Origin: Straminergon stramineum
Taxonomy: Eukaryota > Streptophyta > Bryopsida > Hypnales > Calliergonaceae
Assembly: GCA_963920665.1 (NCBI GenBank)
Contig: OY987268.1
Span: 2,606,501 to 2,670,500, forward strand
DNA: 64,000 nt
Direction: 5' to 3'
Positions 49,190 to 60,700 of this stretch are shown here, in pieces (positions within the stretch are counted from its first letter, which is position 1; every line of letters begins with the position of its first letter). The notes under the pieces are model-generated. The model was not told the DNA's origin, did not search any database, and worked only from the letters and a program-made list of their open reading frames with translations. A program made the position numbers and the translations under genes.

Positions 49190-49400
49190 CGAAATGTGAA
49201 AAGGAAAAAAAAAGAGGAATCCAAGGAATGAGGAAAGGGAAAAAATGGAGAAAGAAAAAAATGGGAAAAGGAAAAAAATGGGGAAAGAAGGGAGAAATGG
49301 AAAAAGGGAAAAAAAGGGAAAAGGAAAAAAAATTGGGAAAAGGAAACTCGGGACAGAGAAATAAAATAAAAACATAAATGAAAAAAATGGGAAAATAAAT
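49190..49400 (+). repeat. Polypurine tract
   Basis: About 200 bp is almost purely A and G on the plus strand, in imperfect GGGAAAAAGGAAAAAAATGG units. It lies just beyond the 3' end of the transposase gene. A 126-codon frame on the other strand is a composition artefact. Confidence 0.85.
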
Positions 49401-49630
49401 GGGAACACATTGGAAGTAAAAAGACTATGAAGACGTTTTGAAACTAGGAAAAACACTTGGAAATATAGTCATTTCTATGAATTAGCAACAACGCACTTCA
49501 CTTATGAAACATGCTTCTTTAAATAAGAAATGAATTAACATTTTCCCTCTGTATACTACAAATGATTTCAGTCACAATATATGCAAATGAATACTATGTA
49601 ATTGAAGTACGTGGATAAATGTAGACATGT

Positions 49631-52600
49631 CTATTCTGGAACTGTAATGATTCCTGCTCGAACTAGGAGTACCTTCAGTTCATTGAAGCTATAACTAGGT
49701 GCATGCATGAACTTGTCTTCATAGATGTCCATCTTGCAGAAGTACCTATACAAATAGTATAGGTGTTTGCAATTCACATATTGCTGTCGACCTCCAATAG
49801 CTGAAACAACCATATTTACAAAGTCTGGGCATGTGCACGTGGGGAACATACCCAGTGTAATTCAATAGATGTTTTTGTTAGGGTCTATCCCTGTCTCAAG
49901 CGCCACTATTGCACCAAGGCCTGGAAAGGGGAGCAAGGTGACTCCTACTATTTGTCCTTTAACGTTTGCTGCACTTTCCCACTTGTTCCGTTGTTCCGTA
50001 GTTGTGCATTAGCTATCCTCCGAATGGTTCGATTGTTCCTAACCGTTGGATATGCATCCGGGTTCTTGGGCGTTGGTTGGTCATATGATACAGTCTGGAA
50101 AACTTTCGACATGGTGAACAGTCGCCGTGGGGACAATGTCGGCCTTTCCTGAAGGTAAAAGCCTGCATGTTGTAGCAGCAGAGTCTCCTCCCTATTGAGG
50201 TTGGTCCCACTGAGAACGGGCCACACCTCTGGTACCTCAAGCCAATCAATGACCCACTTCCTTTTTGTACCCTTTACACATCGTTCAATGTCATCCCAAC
50301 AGAACCAGAAGTCGACCACCACCTCCCGCTTGCTCCTATAATCTTCTTTTCGGCCCCGATAGGTTGGAGCCGTTGTTCCCTTCCTTCCCCTTGCAATTTT
50401 GGAGGCGCACCTGATGTTGGTGGTCCGCTGTTGAGCATGGCATTTTGCATTGGACTTGTGGCTGATCCTAGCAATGTGCCACTTGGAGGTGTCACAATCA
50501 CTTTCAAATGTCGTTGTGACATGTTTAGGGATCTGGGTTTGAGGTTGTTCACTTGGGCCCTCCAAAGATTGAAGAGAAGCCGTTGTGGACCTGGTTCTCA
50601 CATGCGGCTGAGAGAAGTTCACTTTGTCCGGTCTATGTGAATCTCCGGCATCACCGATGGGTATGTCCAACTTCCTCTTCGTGCTCCCAAAGATTTCCTC
50701 TCCTTCCAAGTGTGGTATTCTTGTTCCCACCCCCTCTACTCCAGGCAATGTGTTCAACGCTTCTGCGATTTTCTTGGGACATCCACTTCTTCTCGCAGCT
50801 CTGAGTTTGAGCTCCCCCTTGGACGGCCCTGATCCAAATGCATGTCCTCTGAGGTATGTGCGGTAGTTGGTCATTTGCATCCATGCACGAATGCTGTCAT
50901 CGCAAGTTGCGTCGAAGAGGTTGTTTCCTCGCTTTCCCGACATTTGAAGCCATTTGTTGTGAACCGTTTCAGACAAATTGCAGAAAGGTAGGTCGGTCAT
51001 CTCTTCCAAACTCAATTTCTACAAATCCATCCATCCATAACACATGAGTGAGGACATCCAATTTCATATTCCAGGGTTAATAGCCCATGTGATCATTCCG
51101 GACTGATTGCAAATGTATGAACCTCATTTGCTTACACACCACGATGTTCGTGAATGTAAAAATATGAAAGAGATTCTTCTCTCTACGAATGAGCACGAGA
51201 TGGGACGTCTACCAGGGAGGAAAAAGACTAACATGAGTTTCTGAAGAGGGGGTCTAAGAGCTCCTTTTTGAGTGGGAGTCCTTCAAAAAAGAGTAACATG
51301 TGGGAGCCTAGAACCTTCAGTCGGATCCGACTAAGGTCTAGGTGCCCTATCCTTGAACCCCCCATTTGGGTCCCCCCTCACATGCTCATCAATAATTTCG
51401 TAAAAGTTAAAAGTAATTCCTACTCGAATATTCTCAATCAAAGTCTCGACATACATGCCTCTAAGTTTGGAGGGTACACATCTATTCTTCAACAATCGCT
51501 TTAGATAGAGGAGGATAGATACTTCAAAATCAACTTAGGAGGTCACTTACCATAGTCATGAAGCCTTCCCAAAGTAGGTATCGGAAATGCCAGAAGTCTA
51601 GCCAGTGGTCCAAGTGATGAAGATCTTCTTCACTTGCAGCACCCAACGACAACCACCAGGATCGAATTGCGAGGTACCGCGTCTCTGCTTCTTCGAGAGT
51701 CTTGGATTCTTTGCATTGTTTGCAGAGGATAATGTGTTGTTGTTGAAATGCTTCTTTGATGTGCTTCTGGGTATGCTTGTGGAGCGAACTACTCCAATGC
51801 AGCAAACACGTTCTCTCGCGATTCTCCATTTTCTCATTGGGCGACCCACTTCCGTAGACAATCCGTGCCGCATTCCAATTGGCCATCGCGCTATCTACCA
51901 TGAATCCTTTGAAGTTGGTGTGCTCCACTCCGTGTCTTGCCATGACTGTATTTAGAGATCTCCAAAATTGAACTTGGATCTCCGTGTTCTCCGATTGCAT
52001 GTCACAGGTGGCCACGGTCATCACTTTTTTGTACTCCACATCGTACACGTGGCATGCCATGGTGCTCCACTCGTTGACGCGTCTGACGTGGTCAAACATT
52101 ATCCATGCGTTTTGTAAATCCCCTCCTGGTTGCATTCGTTTGATAAGGTCCACTCCACTTCCGGGTCCTTCTGTGAGCATTTTGAAGAGGTAGACCTTCT
52201 CCCTTCCCTGTCCTGGGAAGACACTGTCATGTATGAACTCAAACTTTGACTCTTTCTTCATTGTCATGATGTTGTCAATGACCCCTCCCTTGTTGTTGGA
52301 GCGAAATGATGAAATCACATTCCTAATGTTCGGACTGCTAAGATATTGGAATCGATCCATCACTTCCTCTAGTTCCTCTCCCTTCAACATCTCTTTCTCC
52401 CCTTCACCATTGTGAAACAAATAGTTCGTGAGGAACTCTTTGCTGGCGGAGAGCGCAATTGCAGAGTTGGTGGCCGTGGGTGTTTTGGCCACCTGTTGCG
52501 CAATGAGTCCTGAGATTTTCTCTGCGAAGTCTCTATACACACCCTTGGCTACAGGGTGCGCATGATCTCCGAAGTGTATAGCGGCCCTAGTCATTTTTTC

Positions 52601-53710
52601 ATTCTCGCAATATATGTAGTATATTCTAGCATCACATGTATTCAAGCACAAGGGGGGGCTCTTGCAAACTTTGCATACTAGAGTACAATCATTGGGAGGA
52701 CTCCCCCCTTTAGTAAAAGGACAGATCGTGTAACCGGTCCACTCTGTTTCATTCATTTTGGAAGCCCTCTTTACATAATCGCAATCAAGATTTTGGCAAG
52801 CAAGGTGTCCAACGCAGTATGACTTACGAAACTTGAGGTTGTCGGAGTTGTGAATGTTCGTGGTCATCAGCTTACACCACGGGTGTCCGTCGTACCGCCT
52901 ATCCATTCCCTCGAGGTTCTTGGCCGCCGAGGACGAGGCTGCAGATTGACACGGAGGCAATTCGAAGATGACGTTGCCGTTGAAATGTGTAGGCAAGTAT
53001 TGCACACGATGGTGTTTCACGGTGTCAAGATCCATGTTGGATAGTTCATTCCGAGAATGCCGGACATTCGCCAGTCTCTTCAAGCACTCCATTATACTGA
53101 CTTGGTGAGTCGGAGATGGGGGCACTGGAGGATGTGACAGTAGGGATGGGGTTGGACTATTGGAGGGGGTGTTTAGTTCTGAGTGTGTAGAAGCCTTTTC
53201 CCTCGACTCAAAAGGGATTGGGCGTTGTTGCTTTTCAAGCATCACATTAGGTGACTCGCCTTCCGATTCACTCGACAATTCTACGATGGATTCTAATTTC
53301 TCTACCTTGACTGAGCGTAGAATTGTATTGCCGGTTAGCACTGGGGAGACTACACGAGGTGGACTGGGTGACACCTTGCGTGCAACATATGGCATGTCGA
53401 CTGTGGAGTTATCCGACTGTCGACTCCAAATTTCCGTTGAAACCCCAAGCATGGAGAGCGGAAGACCATAAGCCCTATAGTTCCCGGGAGCTAGGTACCA
53501 GCAATGGCCATCTCCATCTAGACTCTTGACAACCGAAATGGATTGCACCAATTCACCTGACTGGGACAACTTTTCCTCTTCAATGTAGATGGAGGACTCT
53601 ACAAATCGAAATCGAACGTGTAGGAGGTGACTCATGACTTTGGCACGTTCTCCCTCGACTACAGGAAACACCAGTGGAACATCTTGACCATGCACTCGCA
53701 CACAAGCCAT
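49631..53710 (-). CDS. Mutator-like transposase with N-terminal zinc-binding domain and SWIM finger (near-intact)
   Basis: Exon 1 (53,710-51,551) is open for about 720 codons and ends at a good donor (ATG/GTAAGT). Exon 2 starts at 51,018 after TTTGTAG and continues in phase (KLSLEEMTDL). The N-terminal half holds a Cys/His region (YCVGHLACQNLDC, CKVCKSPPLCLNTC, HFGDHAHPV) resembling WRKY-GCM1/FLYWCH-type fingers. A core like MULE transposases follows, with candidate acidic residues in MFDHVRRVNEW, DMQSENTE and GFMVDSAMANWNAAR, then CLLHW (the C-x2-H seen after the DDE core). Near 49.85 kb CTCPDF...CKHLYYLY fits the SWIM pattern CxCx(n)CxH. Before it the frame changes once near 49.95 kb and a TGA interrupts NIY/ITLG. 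The first exon's integrity suggests recent activity. Confidence 0.75.
51243..51390. repeat. Fold-back element in the transposase intron
   Basis: The perfect palindrome AGTCGGATCCGACT (51,319-51,332) is flanked by CCTAGAACCTT and AAGGTCTAGG (one bulge) and further GGGGGTC/GACCCCCC-like outer words. Its centre is the same as in the fold-back at 56.58 kb. It lies inside the intron of the transposase. Confidence 0.7.
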
Positions 53711-54339
53711 CCTCACAAAGCAGGGTCAGGAGGTGGTGGAATTCTGACGGGTTTAGGGTCTTTCAAAACAGTGAAGGCAACCAAATTTTAGTGGCCTTAT
53801 GTATATTCTATTTTCATGAAAGTGAAATTTAGGTGAGCAATTAATAAATTGCAGTAGGTGTGTTAATTTTTCACCTTAATGGAGCAAGAGAATCCACCCC
53901 CATAGGAAACCGTAATTTGTGCACCGCCATCTCAAGTTCCATTTATTATGTGTTGGGGACTGTGGACGCACCGAAACGGCTTGAGCATTGAATTCCAACC
54001 GTCCTCTCAAAACATGCTCGAGCTGTCGCCCCTCGACATTGGAAGTTGGGCAAAATTAATTTTTGTGTGTGGTCTTAAAACCTCTAGTTTCATTTAATTG
54101 CCCTTTCCCAGCGCATTCAAAGGTGTACAATGAAGTGGAGTAAACGTCCTTGACGGCTGCGGGCAGAAATTATTTAATGCAATTCACATCCTAATGTCCC
54201 ATGCCTAGGGAAAATTGTAGAAGACCTTGGACCATTTGACAAGTCTATTGTGGCATCATACTTGATCCAGTTTTAGTTTGTTTGTTTCACATACCTTGTG
54301 TAGAGGAGAGGGAGGCTGTATTTCAACTTCATTCACCCC
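53711..54339. promoter_or_regulatory. Divergent intergenic region between transposase and cargo genes
   Basis: This 630-bp non-coding segment lies between the minus-strand transposase start and the plus-strand ORF at 54,340, so it probably holds promoters for both. No clear TATA box was identified on either strand; this is inference from gene layout. Confidence 0.4.
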
Positions 54340-54641
54340 ATGTTTGTGAACACGCGGAGAGTGGAGCCTAAGTTGATTGACGTGAGGAGTAGAAAGAGGC
54401 GTCGTAGTTTTTATTTCTCATCTTCTAAGGCTCTCAAGAAGTCCAGGATGAACAAGAAGAAGGTAGTGTCCAAGGTTTCTCAGTCCACCCTTGGAGACTT
54501 GAGGAAGTTCCTTCGCTTCGGTGGAGGAAGTAATGTAAAAGAAGAAGGCATTGTACCGAAGAATGCTATTCTAAGTCATGAAATGCCACAGGAGTCTGGA
54601 GGTGTCCAAAACCAAGACGGAGACAATTGCATCGCCACTGT
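54340..54641 (+). CDS. Basic Lys/Arg-rich ORF, possible first exon of the cargo gene
   Basis: The frame begins ATGTTTGTGAACACGC and encodes VRSRKRRRSFYFSSSKALKK and MNKKKVVSKVSQSTLGDLRK followed by FLRF. It is strongly basic and suggests a nuclear protein. It ends at DNCIAT, followed by a canonical donor GTGAGT (54,642). QSTLGDLRKF only weakly resembles a PCNA-binding box and lacks its aromatic pair. No matching acceptor was fixed, so joining it to downstream exons is inference. Confidence 0.45.
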
Positions 54642-54719
54642 GAGTATTTCAGTCATTTCTTGTATTTATGTTATTCACTCTCATCTGTTTTTTGTGGTCC
54701 TATATGTAAGAGAGTGATA

Positions 54720-56300
54720 GGATTCCAATAATCAAAGGGTCAAATATGTATGTCAAATCAAATGATTGGAGTTGTCTAACAAAAGATTTTGAAGAATACA
54801 ATCCTAGTTGGACCTCAAATTAGAAAGAGGTCACTGAGATATGTTGGGATGGAATTAGAGAGAGAGAGAGGAGTAGACGAATAGGACTAGGAATTTAGAA
54901 AGTTTAACTACACCCAAATCAACAAGTTCTCCACGAAATTTCCTCTAAATACTTCCTCATGCCATCAAGGACCACAGATGAAATTGTCAATTGGATTGTC
55001 TCATATCCACCACCGCTCGTAGAAGGGGTTCACGGGAATTAATCCAAGGTTCATTTTAAGAAGAATAATTCAAATTTAGCATTGAGATCATGAAGATGTG
55101 AAGTAGAAACCTAGAGAAATTCACCCAAATCGCATATGGTCGCGGCCACTGCGTGAGGCGGACACATTCTCTCTCTACCTCTCGATTACCCCGTGAACGA
55201 CAAAGCATGGCACGCCTTCATTGTGGCACATGGTCGCAATGCCAATAGTTCACCACTTCGACACGACGAGAGCACCATGTTTCGCTACCCATCATGGCCT
55301 CTTCCACTAGGCCAATTCATGATCACACAAACCCAAATAGAGATCGGTTCTTGTTGAAGCGAATGGACTTTCGAAATTGAAATGCAGGTTGAGGCAAAAA
55401 TAATGGACGGAGGGTGGACCACCACGAATTTACCTTCTTCACTGCTGGCCTCCTAAAGTATCCGAATTCAAACCTCCACACCTTGTCATCAACTGGCTCG
55501 CCGTGTGAAACTAAATACAGCACCCAAGACTTGAGCACCCGATGGGTGACGAAGCCTGCCTGGGACAGCAGAATGCACACTGCGATGGCCTTTAGAAAAG
55601 ACTTTAGATCCCAAATTCAGAACAAAGACATACTGGATTTAATTGATCAGTAGTTTCGTAGTCTTTGGTCCCCGGTGTTCGGACACCCTGGACTTAATGT
55701 TTGGTATTTCAGTTTGCCCTCCACTTCACTGTATTTTTTTTCTTTGCCTGGGGTAATTCGAAGGGGCCCTGAGCCCGAGCCTAGTCGCGGGCGGCCATAA
55801 CAGTAACTGGTGGCCTTCACAGGAACTGGTGGCCTTACTGCAACTAGCGGCCTTACAGCAACTCCCTCGCCGCCACCCTTTGCGGGGTCACCTCGCCGCG
55901 CCCTTTACGGAATCCGAAATTTAGAAGATTCCTTCTTCCTCTCCCCACATGCCCAAGACACTTGTTCACTGATCACCTTCACTGGACATCGAGGGTCTCG
56001 GCCATCTCCTACACCAATCTTCAATACTTACAGCAAATTCAAATATCCGCGAGCTTGTGGTCCTTAGCATCAAGATTGCAAAAATTTGGTACTTCAGTCA
56101 CAAATTTGATCTGGTGATGAATGCACAGAGGGAGGAAGCATTGCTCCAGACAAGGACCACGCAAAGCCGCGCAAAGGATGCAAACAGGCAAGAAGTGGAG
56201 AGCTCCACACCACAACCTCAAAATCTCGCCAGCATTCGCAAGGTACACATCTTACGCAATCCTACAACTATTCTGATAAGGCTTGATTCATCTCACACTC
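54720..56300. other. Non-coding or captured sequence inside the large transposon
   Basis: The segment has several open frames. The least random is on minus at 55,580-55,323 (LSQAGFVTHRVLKSWVLYLV, then FEFGYFRRPAVKK/GTAAAT), which could be an exon of a captured host gene. I do not recognise it. A GC-rich block follows from 55.75 kb. A short GA microsatellite occurs near 54,857. Confidence 0.35.
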
Positions 56301-56301
56301 T

Positions 56302-56880
56302 TGAGAGTCACTGCAAGCTCACCACACGGGTGCTCAGCCCAGCACGCGACGGGCGCGAGGCTCGCGGTGGGCGCGGCCGGCCTCTTGGTGACCCGCATTT
56401 TGACTGTGCATGGCGTCCTCGCTGTTGGATTCTTCCAAGCCTGTGTGTCTGGCTCCTAGGCCGCATTGGCGTGCCCAGGGCCACTAGGATTCTCGGTGAC
56501 TGAGTGGACTGTGAATTTGTACTTGAGAAAAAAAGGGTCCCACTTTGAGGGGGTCAAGCCCAGAGTCCCGAAGGCCAAGTCGGATCCGACTAATCCCTGG
56601 AAGGTCTCGGCTCGACCCCCTCAAAGTGGGACCCCTGACTATTTGTTGCCTTTCATGAGAGTCACCGCAAGCTCACCATGCGGGTGCTCAACCCAGCACG
56701 CGACGGGCGCGAGGCTCGCGGTGGGCGCGACCGGCCTCTTGGTGACCTGCTTTTGACTGTGCGTGGCATCCTCACTGTTGGATTCTTCCAAACCTGTGTG
56801 TCTAGCTCCTAGGCCGCACTGGCGCGCCCAGGGCCACTAGGATTCTCCGTGACTGAGTGCACTGTGAATTCGCACTTGAG
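56302..56880. repeat. Tandem repeat, about 215-bp GC-rich unit x 2 plus a partial
   Basis: Unit 1 (about 56,302-56,525) and unit 2 (about 56,657-56,878) both run from GAGAGTCACYGCAAGCTCAC through GCACGCGACGGGCGCGAGGC to GTGACTGAGTG and ACTTGAG. They have few differences. A third unit starts at about 56,877 and breaks off. A fold-back element sits between units 1 and 2. Confidence 0.85.
56535..56634. repeat. 100-bp fold-back element with 21-bp perfect arms
   Basis: The arm at 56,535-56,555 (starting GGGTCCCACTTTGAGG) is the exact reverse complement of 56,614-56,634. The centre is the perfect palindrome AGTCGGATCCGACT (56,578-56,591). It splits the tandem repeat at ACTTGAG. No certain target duplication was seen. 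Confidence 0.85.
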
Positions 56881-57127
56881 AGTCACCGCAAGGTCACGAT
56901 GCGGCTGTATATGCGCGAGTTCGTCCCTTGACCAGCTCTTTATCAGACCAAAATATTTATCCCTTCTGTTTGCTTCAGTATTTTTGGCCTATTGGTTTTT
57001 TGTCGTACTTCTAAGTGTATGCCTTGACAGTTTGTTCGGAATCTGTGAAATTCTTGGAATTGATTGTTTTTGGTTTTGCCTTTGAATCTAGGGATTCGGT
57101 GGATAGAGTAGTGTACCATCCACCTTG

Positions 57128-57553
57128 ATGGAGCCAATGGTGCCAATTGGTGCTGGAGTTGATGGAGAGAAGTCTGAGCCAAAGACTCCTCTAGATTTGG
57201 ATGTCGACATATCGAGTGAATCCGAGGACGAGGATGGAGAGGACTTGGTAAGGACTCAAGACTCTAAAATCCCGGCTTGTCCTCCTGTAGGTGCTTCCAT
57301 GGACACCATGCTCAGTCGCAACACCGACTGGCCCGGCCACCTCATAGCAGGATATTCTCGAAAGCGCAGGCACCCGGAATTTTCCCCCGAGAGTTCAGAG
57401 ACCGAGTACAGCTCGGAGCCTGAGATCTCCATGTCCATTAATAGCCCTTTGTTAGAAATGTGTGATTTTAGTGATAGTTTGGGGTTGATTAGAGAGGTGA
57501 TCATTCTCTTGAGCTCGGACTCAGAGAGTGATGTGGAGATTTTAGAGGGTTGA
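57128..57553 (+). CDS. Acidic Ser-rich ORF with a SUMO-interaction-like motif
   Basis: ATG 57,128 to TGA 57,551-57,553, 141 codons. It is preceded by a good acceptor (GAATCTAG near 57,090), so it may be a separate exon or a short leader gene. The product is acidic and Ser-rich, with an internal basic patch (YSRKRRHPEF). It ends with VIILLSSDSESDVEI, a hydrophobic cluster followed by acidic and serine residues, the pattern of SUMO-interacting motifs. It lies 230 bp upstream of the methyltransferase-like gene. A joining splice in phase could not be identified. Confidence 0.45.
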   Translation: MEPMVPIGAGVDGEKSEPKTPLDLDVDISSESEDEDGEDLVRTQDSKIPACPPVGASMDTMLSRNTDWPGHLIAGYSRKRRHPEFSPESSETEYSSEPEISMSINSPLLEMCDFSDSLGLIREVIILLSSDSESDVEILEG

Positions 57554-57783
57554 GTGCACTCTATTCAAATATATACTTTTTTATATATGATGGTCGTGGC
57601 GGGTTACATTTGAGTGGACTTGTTTTGGCAGAACTACCTTCATATTAATCACAAGTGTTTCTTGGGTTCTTGTTTGAAGTAAAGCATTGACATGATTGTG
57701 TATTTCAATTTTTAAATTTGTCCTGAACCATTCTATTCGATCCATGACAAGTGTGTCATATTCTTCTGCCGTTGCCTTGACAG

Positions 57784-60700
57784 ATGGATGTCTCGCCAGT
57801 GAATGAAACTCAAGAAGAGAGAGTTGTTCAAACTCCGGGGACCGATGATACTACTCAACCAGAAATCGGAGGGGAGGAAGAAGGGCATGCAATGGAGATG
57901 GATGTCGTGGATGACAAGGAGAAAGACCTGTTAGAAGATGACCTCCGAAAGCTACAGAAAGTGGACTCCATATCCACTATCAATTCACTGAGGATGAAGC
58001 CGGAAAACATGTTCCGGTTTCCGATTCCACTTTGCCGCCTTGTAGCCATGCCTATGGTGAGGCCTACACTTTCGTGTGATGTGCAATTTCTTGAGCAAGA
58101 GTTTGCATGTGGATACTGTGATGGGGCAGCAGTCTTGTACGTTTCCACCACAAATGAGGCGGGCGAGACGTCACAGTTCACAGCGGAGGAGATGGATGAG
58201 TGGGACCCTCTGTGGAAGGAAAAGAATGCTACCTTCGAGGAGTACGTGGATTTACATCCCGCTCTCAAGTTCCTCAAGAACTTGAAGTTCTTCGTTTGCG
58301 ATGGAAACCACCGACGCTTGGCCTGGATGAACGTCATCTCCAAAATGTATTCCACGAATCCTGAGTGGCACTATGCAGTGGATTGCATTCTTCTGGACAC
58401 CAAAGGCAAAATCGAGATTGTCATACAGGTCATGCACGACATCAACAAGTATGTTCACTAATCCCACTGGTCATTCATATGGAGTTTGATTCCATCTTAT
58501 GCCTCATGAGAATTGAATTACTCACAAGATTGTTTTCTTCTCACTACGCAGATCTACAGAGGACTCCCACGTGAAACAAACTTGGTACACACGTTGTACC
58601 AGGTGCAAAAGTATGGGCTGCTTCCCATGGAAAGGTTCAACGACATGCTCAGGCCATCAGAGAGGAAACAATGTGCTGCGCTGCTACCGAGAAAGACATG
58701 GTACTCTATGCCAGCGGAGGTCTTCACCTCATTTGTCTTTAGGGTAAGAGAAACATTCTCTACATGAATGAATTGTATCATTTTCTATTGTTTTAGTTTC
58801 AAGTGAATCATTGATTTAAGATCCTCGTGTATTTCCAACAAGAGATTGCGCAGGTGGCAGATGCAGCGCTCCAAAGATACCATGAGACCACACCGATGGA
58901 GGAAAAGACAGTAGAAGGGGCGGCTCAGGCCATGAGGGTAGGGGCCAAGGAGAAGAACATGAAGCTCTACGTCAAGATGATCAAATTCCTCACAGTGGCC
59001 AATCCCGCTCATGGGGCGGGCTTCCTTGAAGAAGTAAGTTCAAATGTTCTGTAAATCATGCAATGATTTACTGAAATCTTTTTCTTCACTTACACATATG
59101 ACACATTTCATTTTGGCTGGTGTAGGTTGAGAGACATTGGAGCTCTAACGAGGTGCCAGAGATGACACTTGAGAAATTGCAAATGGTGGCCACCTGCAAC
59201 ACAACAGCAGAGCACAAGACCAAATTCCTGCAGTGGTGGAACTCCTCCATTCCATCGCGGGATGCGAGGAAGTTCCCAGCCAGGCCTGTCTCCGAAACAC
59301 ACCTCGGGCCTTTCTTGAACAAATGTGTTTGGTTTGCAGGGGTAAGTGCCTCACTCAAATTGATTTGTTGAATGGTACTATTTCGTAGAGGCTATCGACC
59401 ATGAGATAGGTCAATTTGTAATTTGTCTTTAATCTCCATGATGGAATGAAAATAGTACTTACTCTTGTCCACTTGTACAGGTCGAGGATGAAGTAGTGGA
59501 GTACTTCGAAGCTGTTGTCAAACAGGACAACATCAAGATCAATATGAATGTCCCACTACAGCCGGAGACATTGTAAGAGTACATTGAAGGATGGAAGAGG
59601 AAGATCTGGGACCACGGATTCCATCCCTATCTTAAAGGAGGAAACTACATCAAGAAGGGGGACTCCTTCTTGAATTCCGAGGGGTCTAACTTGGTGGTTA
59701 GGAGGATCCTCTATTGGTATGTTTGTGTTGTCCACATTATTCTTTGATTTTCAAAATGGTCTTCCAGTCAGATGACAGAGTATGCCTCGTTCTTCATTCT
59801 CTACATACCTCTATTGATTGTTTCTTCTTCTCTCCAGCTACTTCAAGTATGAACTTGAAGCAAAGGGTGCCATCGAAAGGAAGGACCTGCCTCCCTTCCT
59901 CGCGTCATGGTTGGACCGCAGCTCAGAGGACTGCATGTTCTCAGCAAACCAGTTGCGCACATTCACCATGGCTCACCTCAGTGGAGGAGCGTGGTACTTG
60001 GATTGCGCACCAGCATTCACTCATCCATCAGAGCTGCAGCTACGGGCATCTTTGGATGGCAAGGGCGCCATCAATTTGGATGTGGATGAGTTTGCAGGAA
60101 TGACAGACAGGCAAAGGAGGAAGGCCATCGCGAGGAGGGAAGCCAATGACCGAAAAAAGGAGGCCCGGTTCCAAGTCCTTCTCACCGCCAAGGAGAAGAA
60201 GGAAGCGGAGAGACTTGCCAAGCTCGCGGAGAAGGAGAAAGACAAGGACAAGGACAAGGAAGAGAAGGCCAAGACAAAAGGCAAGAAGAAGGTCGAGGCG
60301 GGAGGCCAAGTTCCAGCTTCACCAATGATGGATCAAGGCTCAGAGATGCAAGTTGGATCGCAGAGTGGAGTGAAGACGAAGGCCACTCTCTCTCAACTCA
60401 CGGAAGAGGCCATCACTCATGTGACCAAAGCGATTGTCCTCACTGAAGACGAGCTCTCAAAGTCTGAGAATCTCATTCTCAACATCTCTATTGACGACCT
60501 GGTCGATGACATGGAGTCCAAGAGAAAGACATGCTACAGAGAAGTCTTGGACTTCTTCAACAAGGTGTGCGGTTTTATTTAAATTTAAAAATGTGGATCT
60601 AGGTTCTCATTGAAATTATTGTAGTCTGAGTTTATTTATCATCATATTTGGATGCACTATTTCTTTGCAGGTGTCGGCGGGAAAAGCCACCATGTTCCAT

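Noticed and set aside
49076..49456. Minus-strand 126-codon frame rich in Phe and Ser
   Set aside because: It is a translation of the polypurine tract and a composition artefact.
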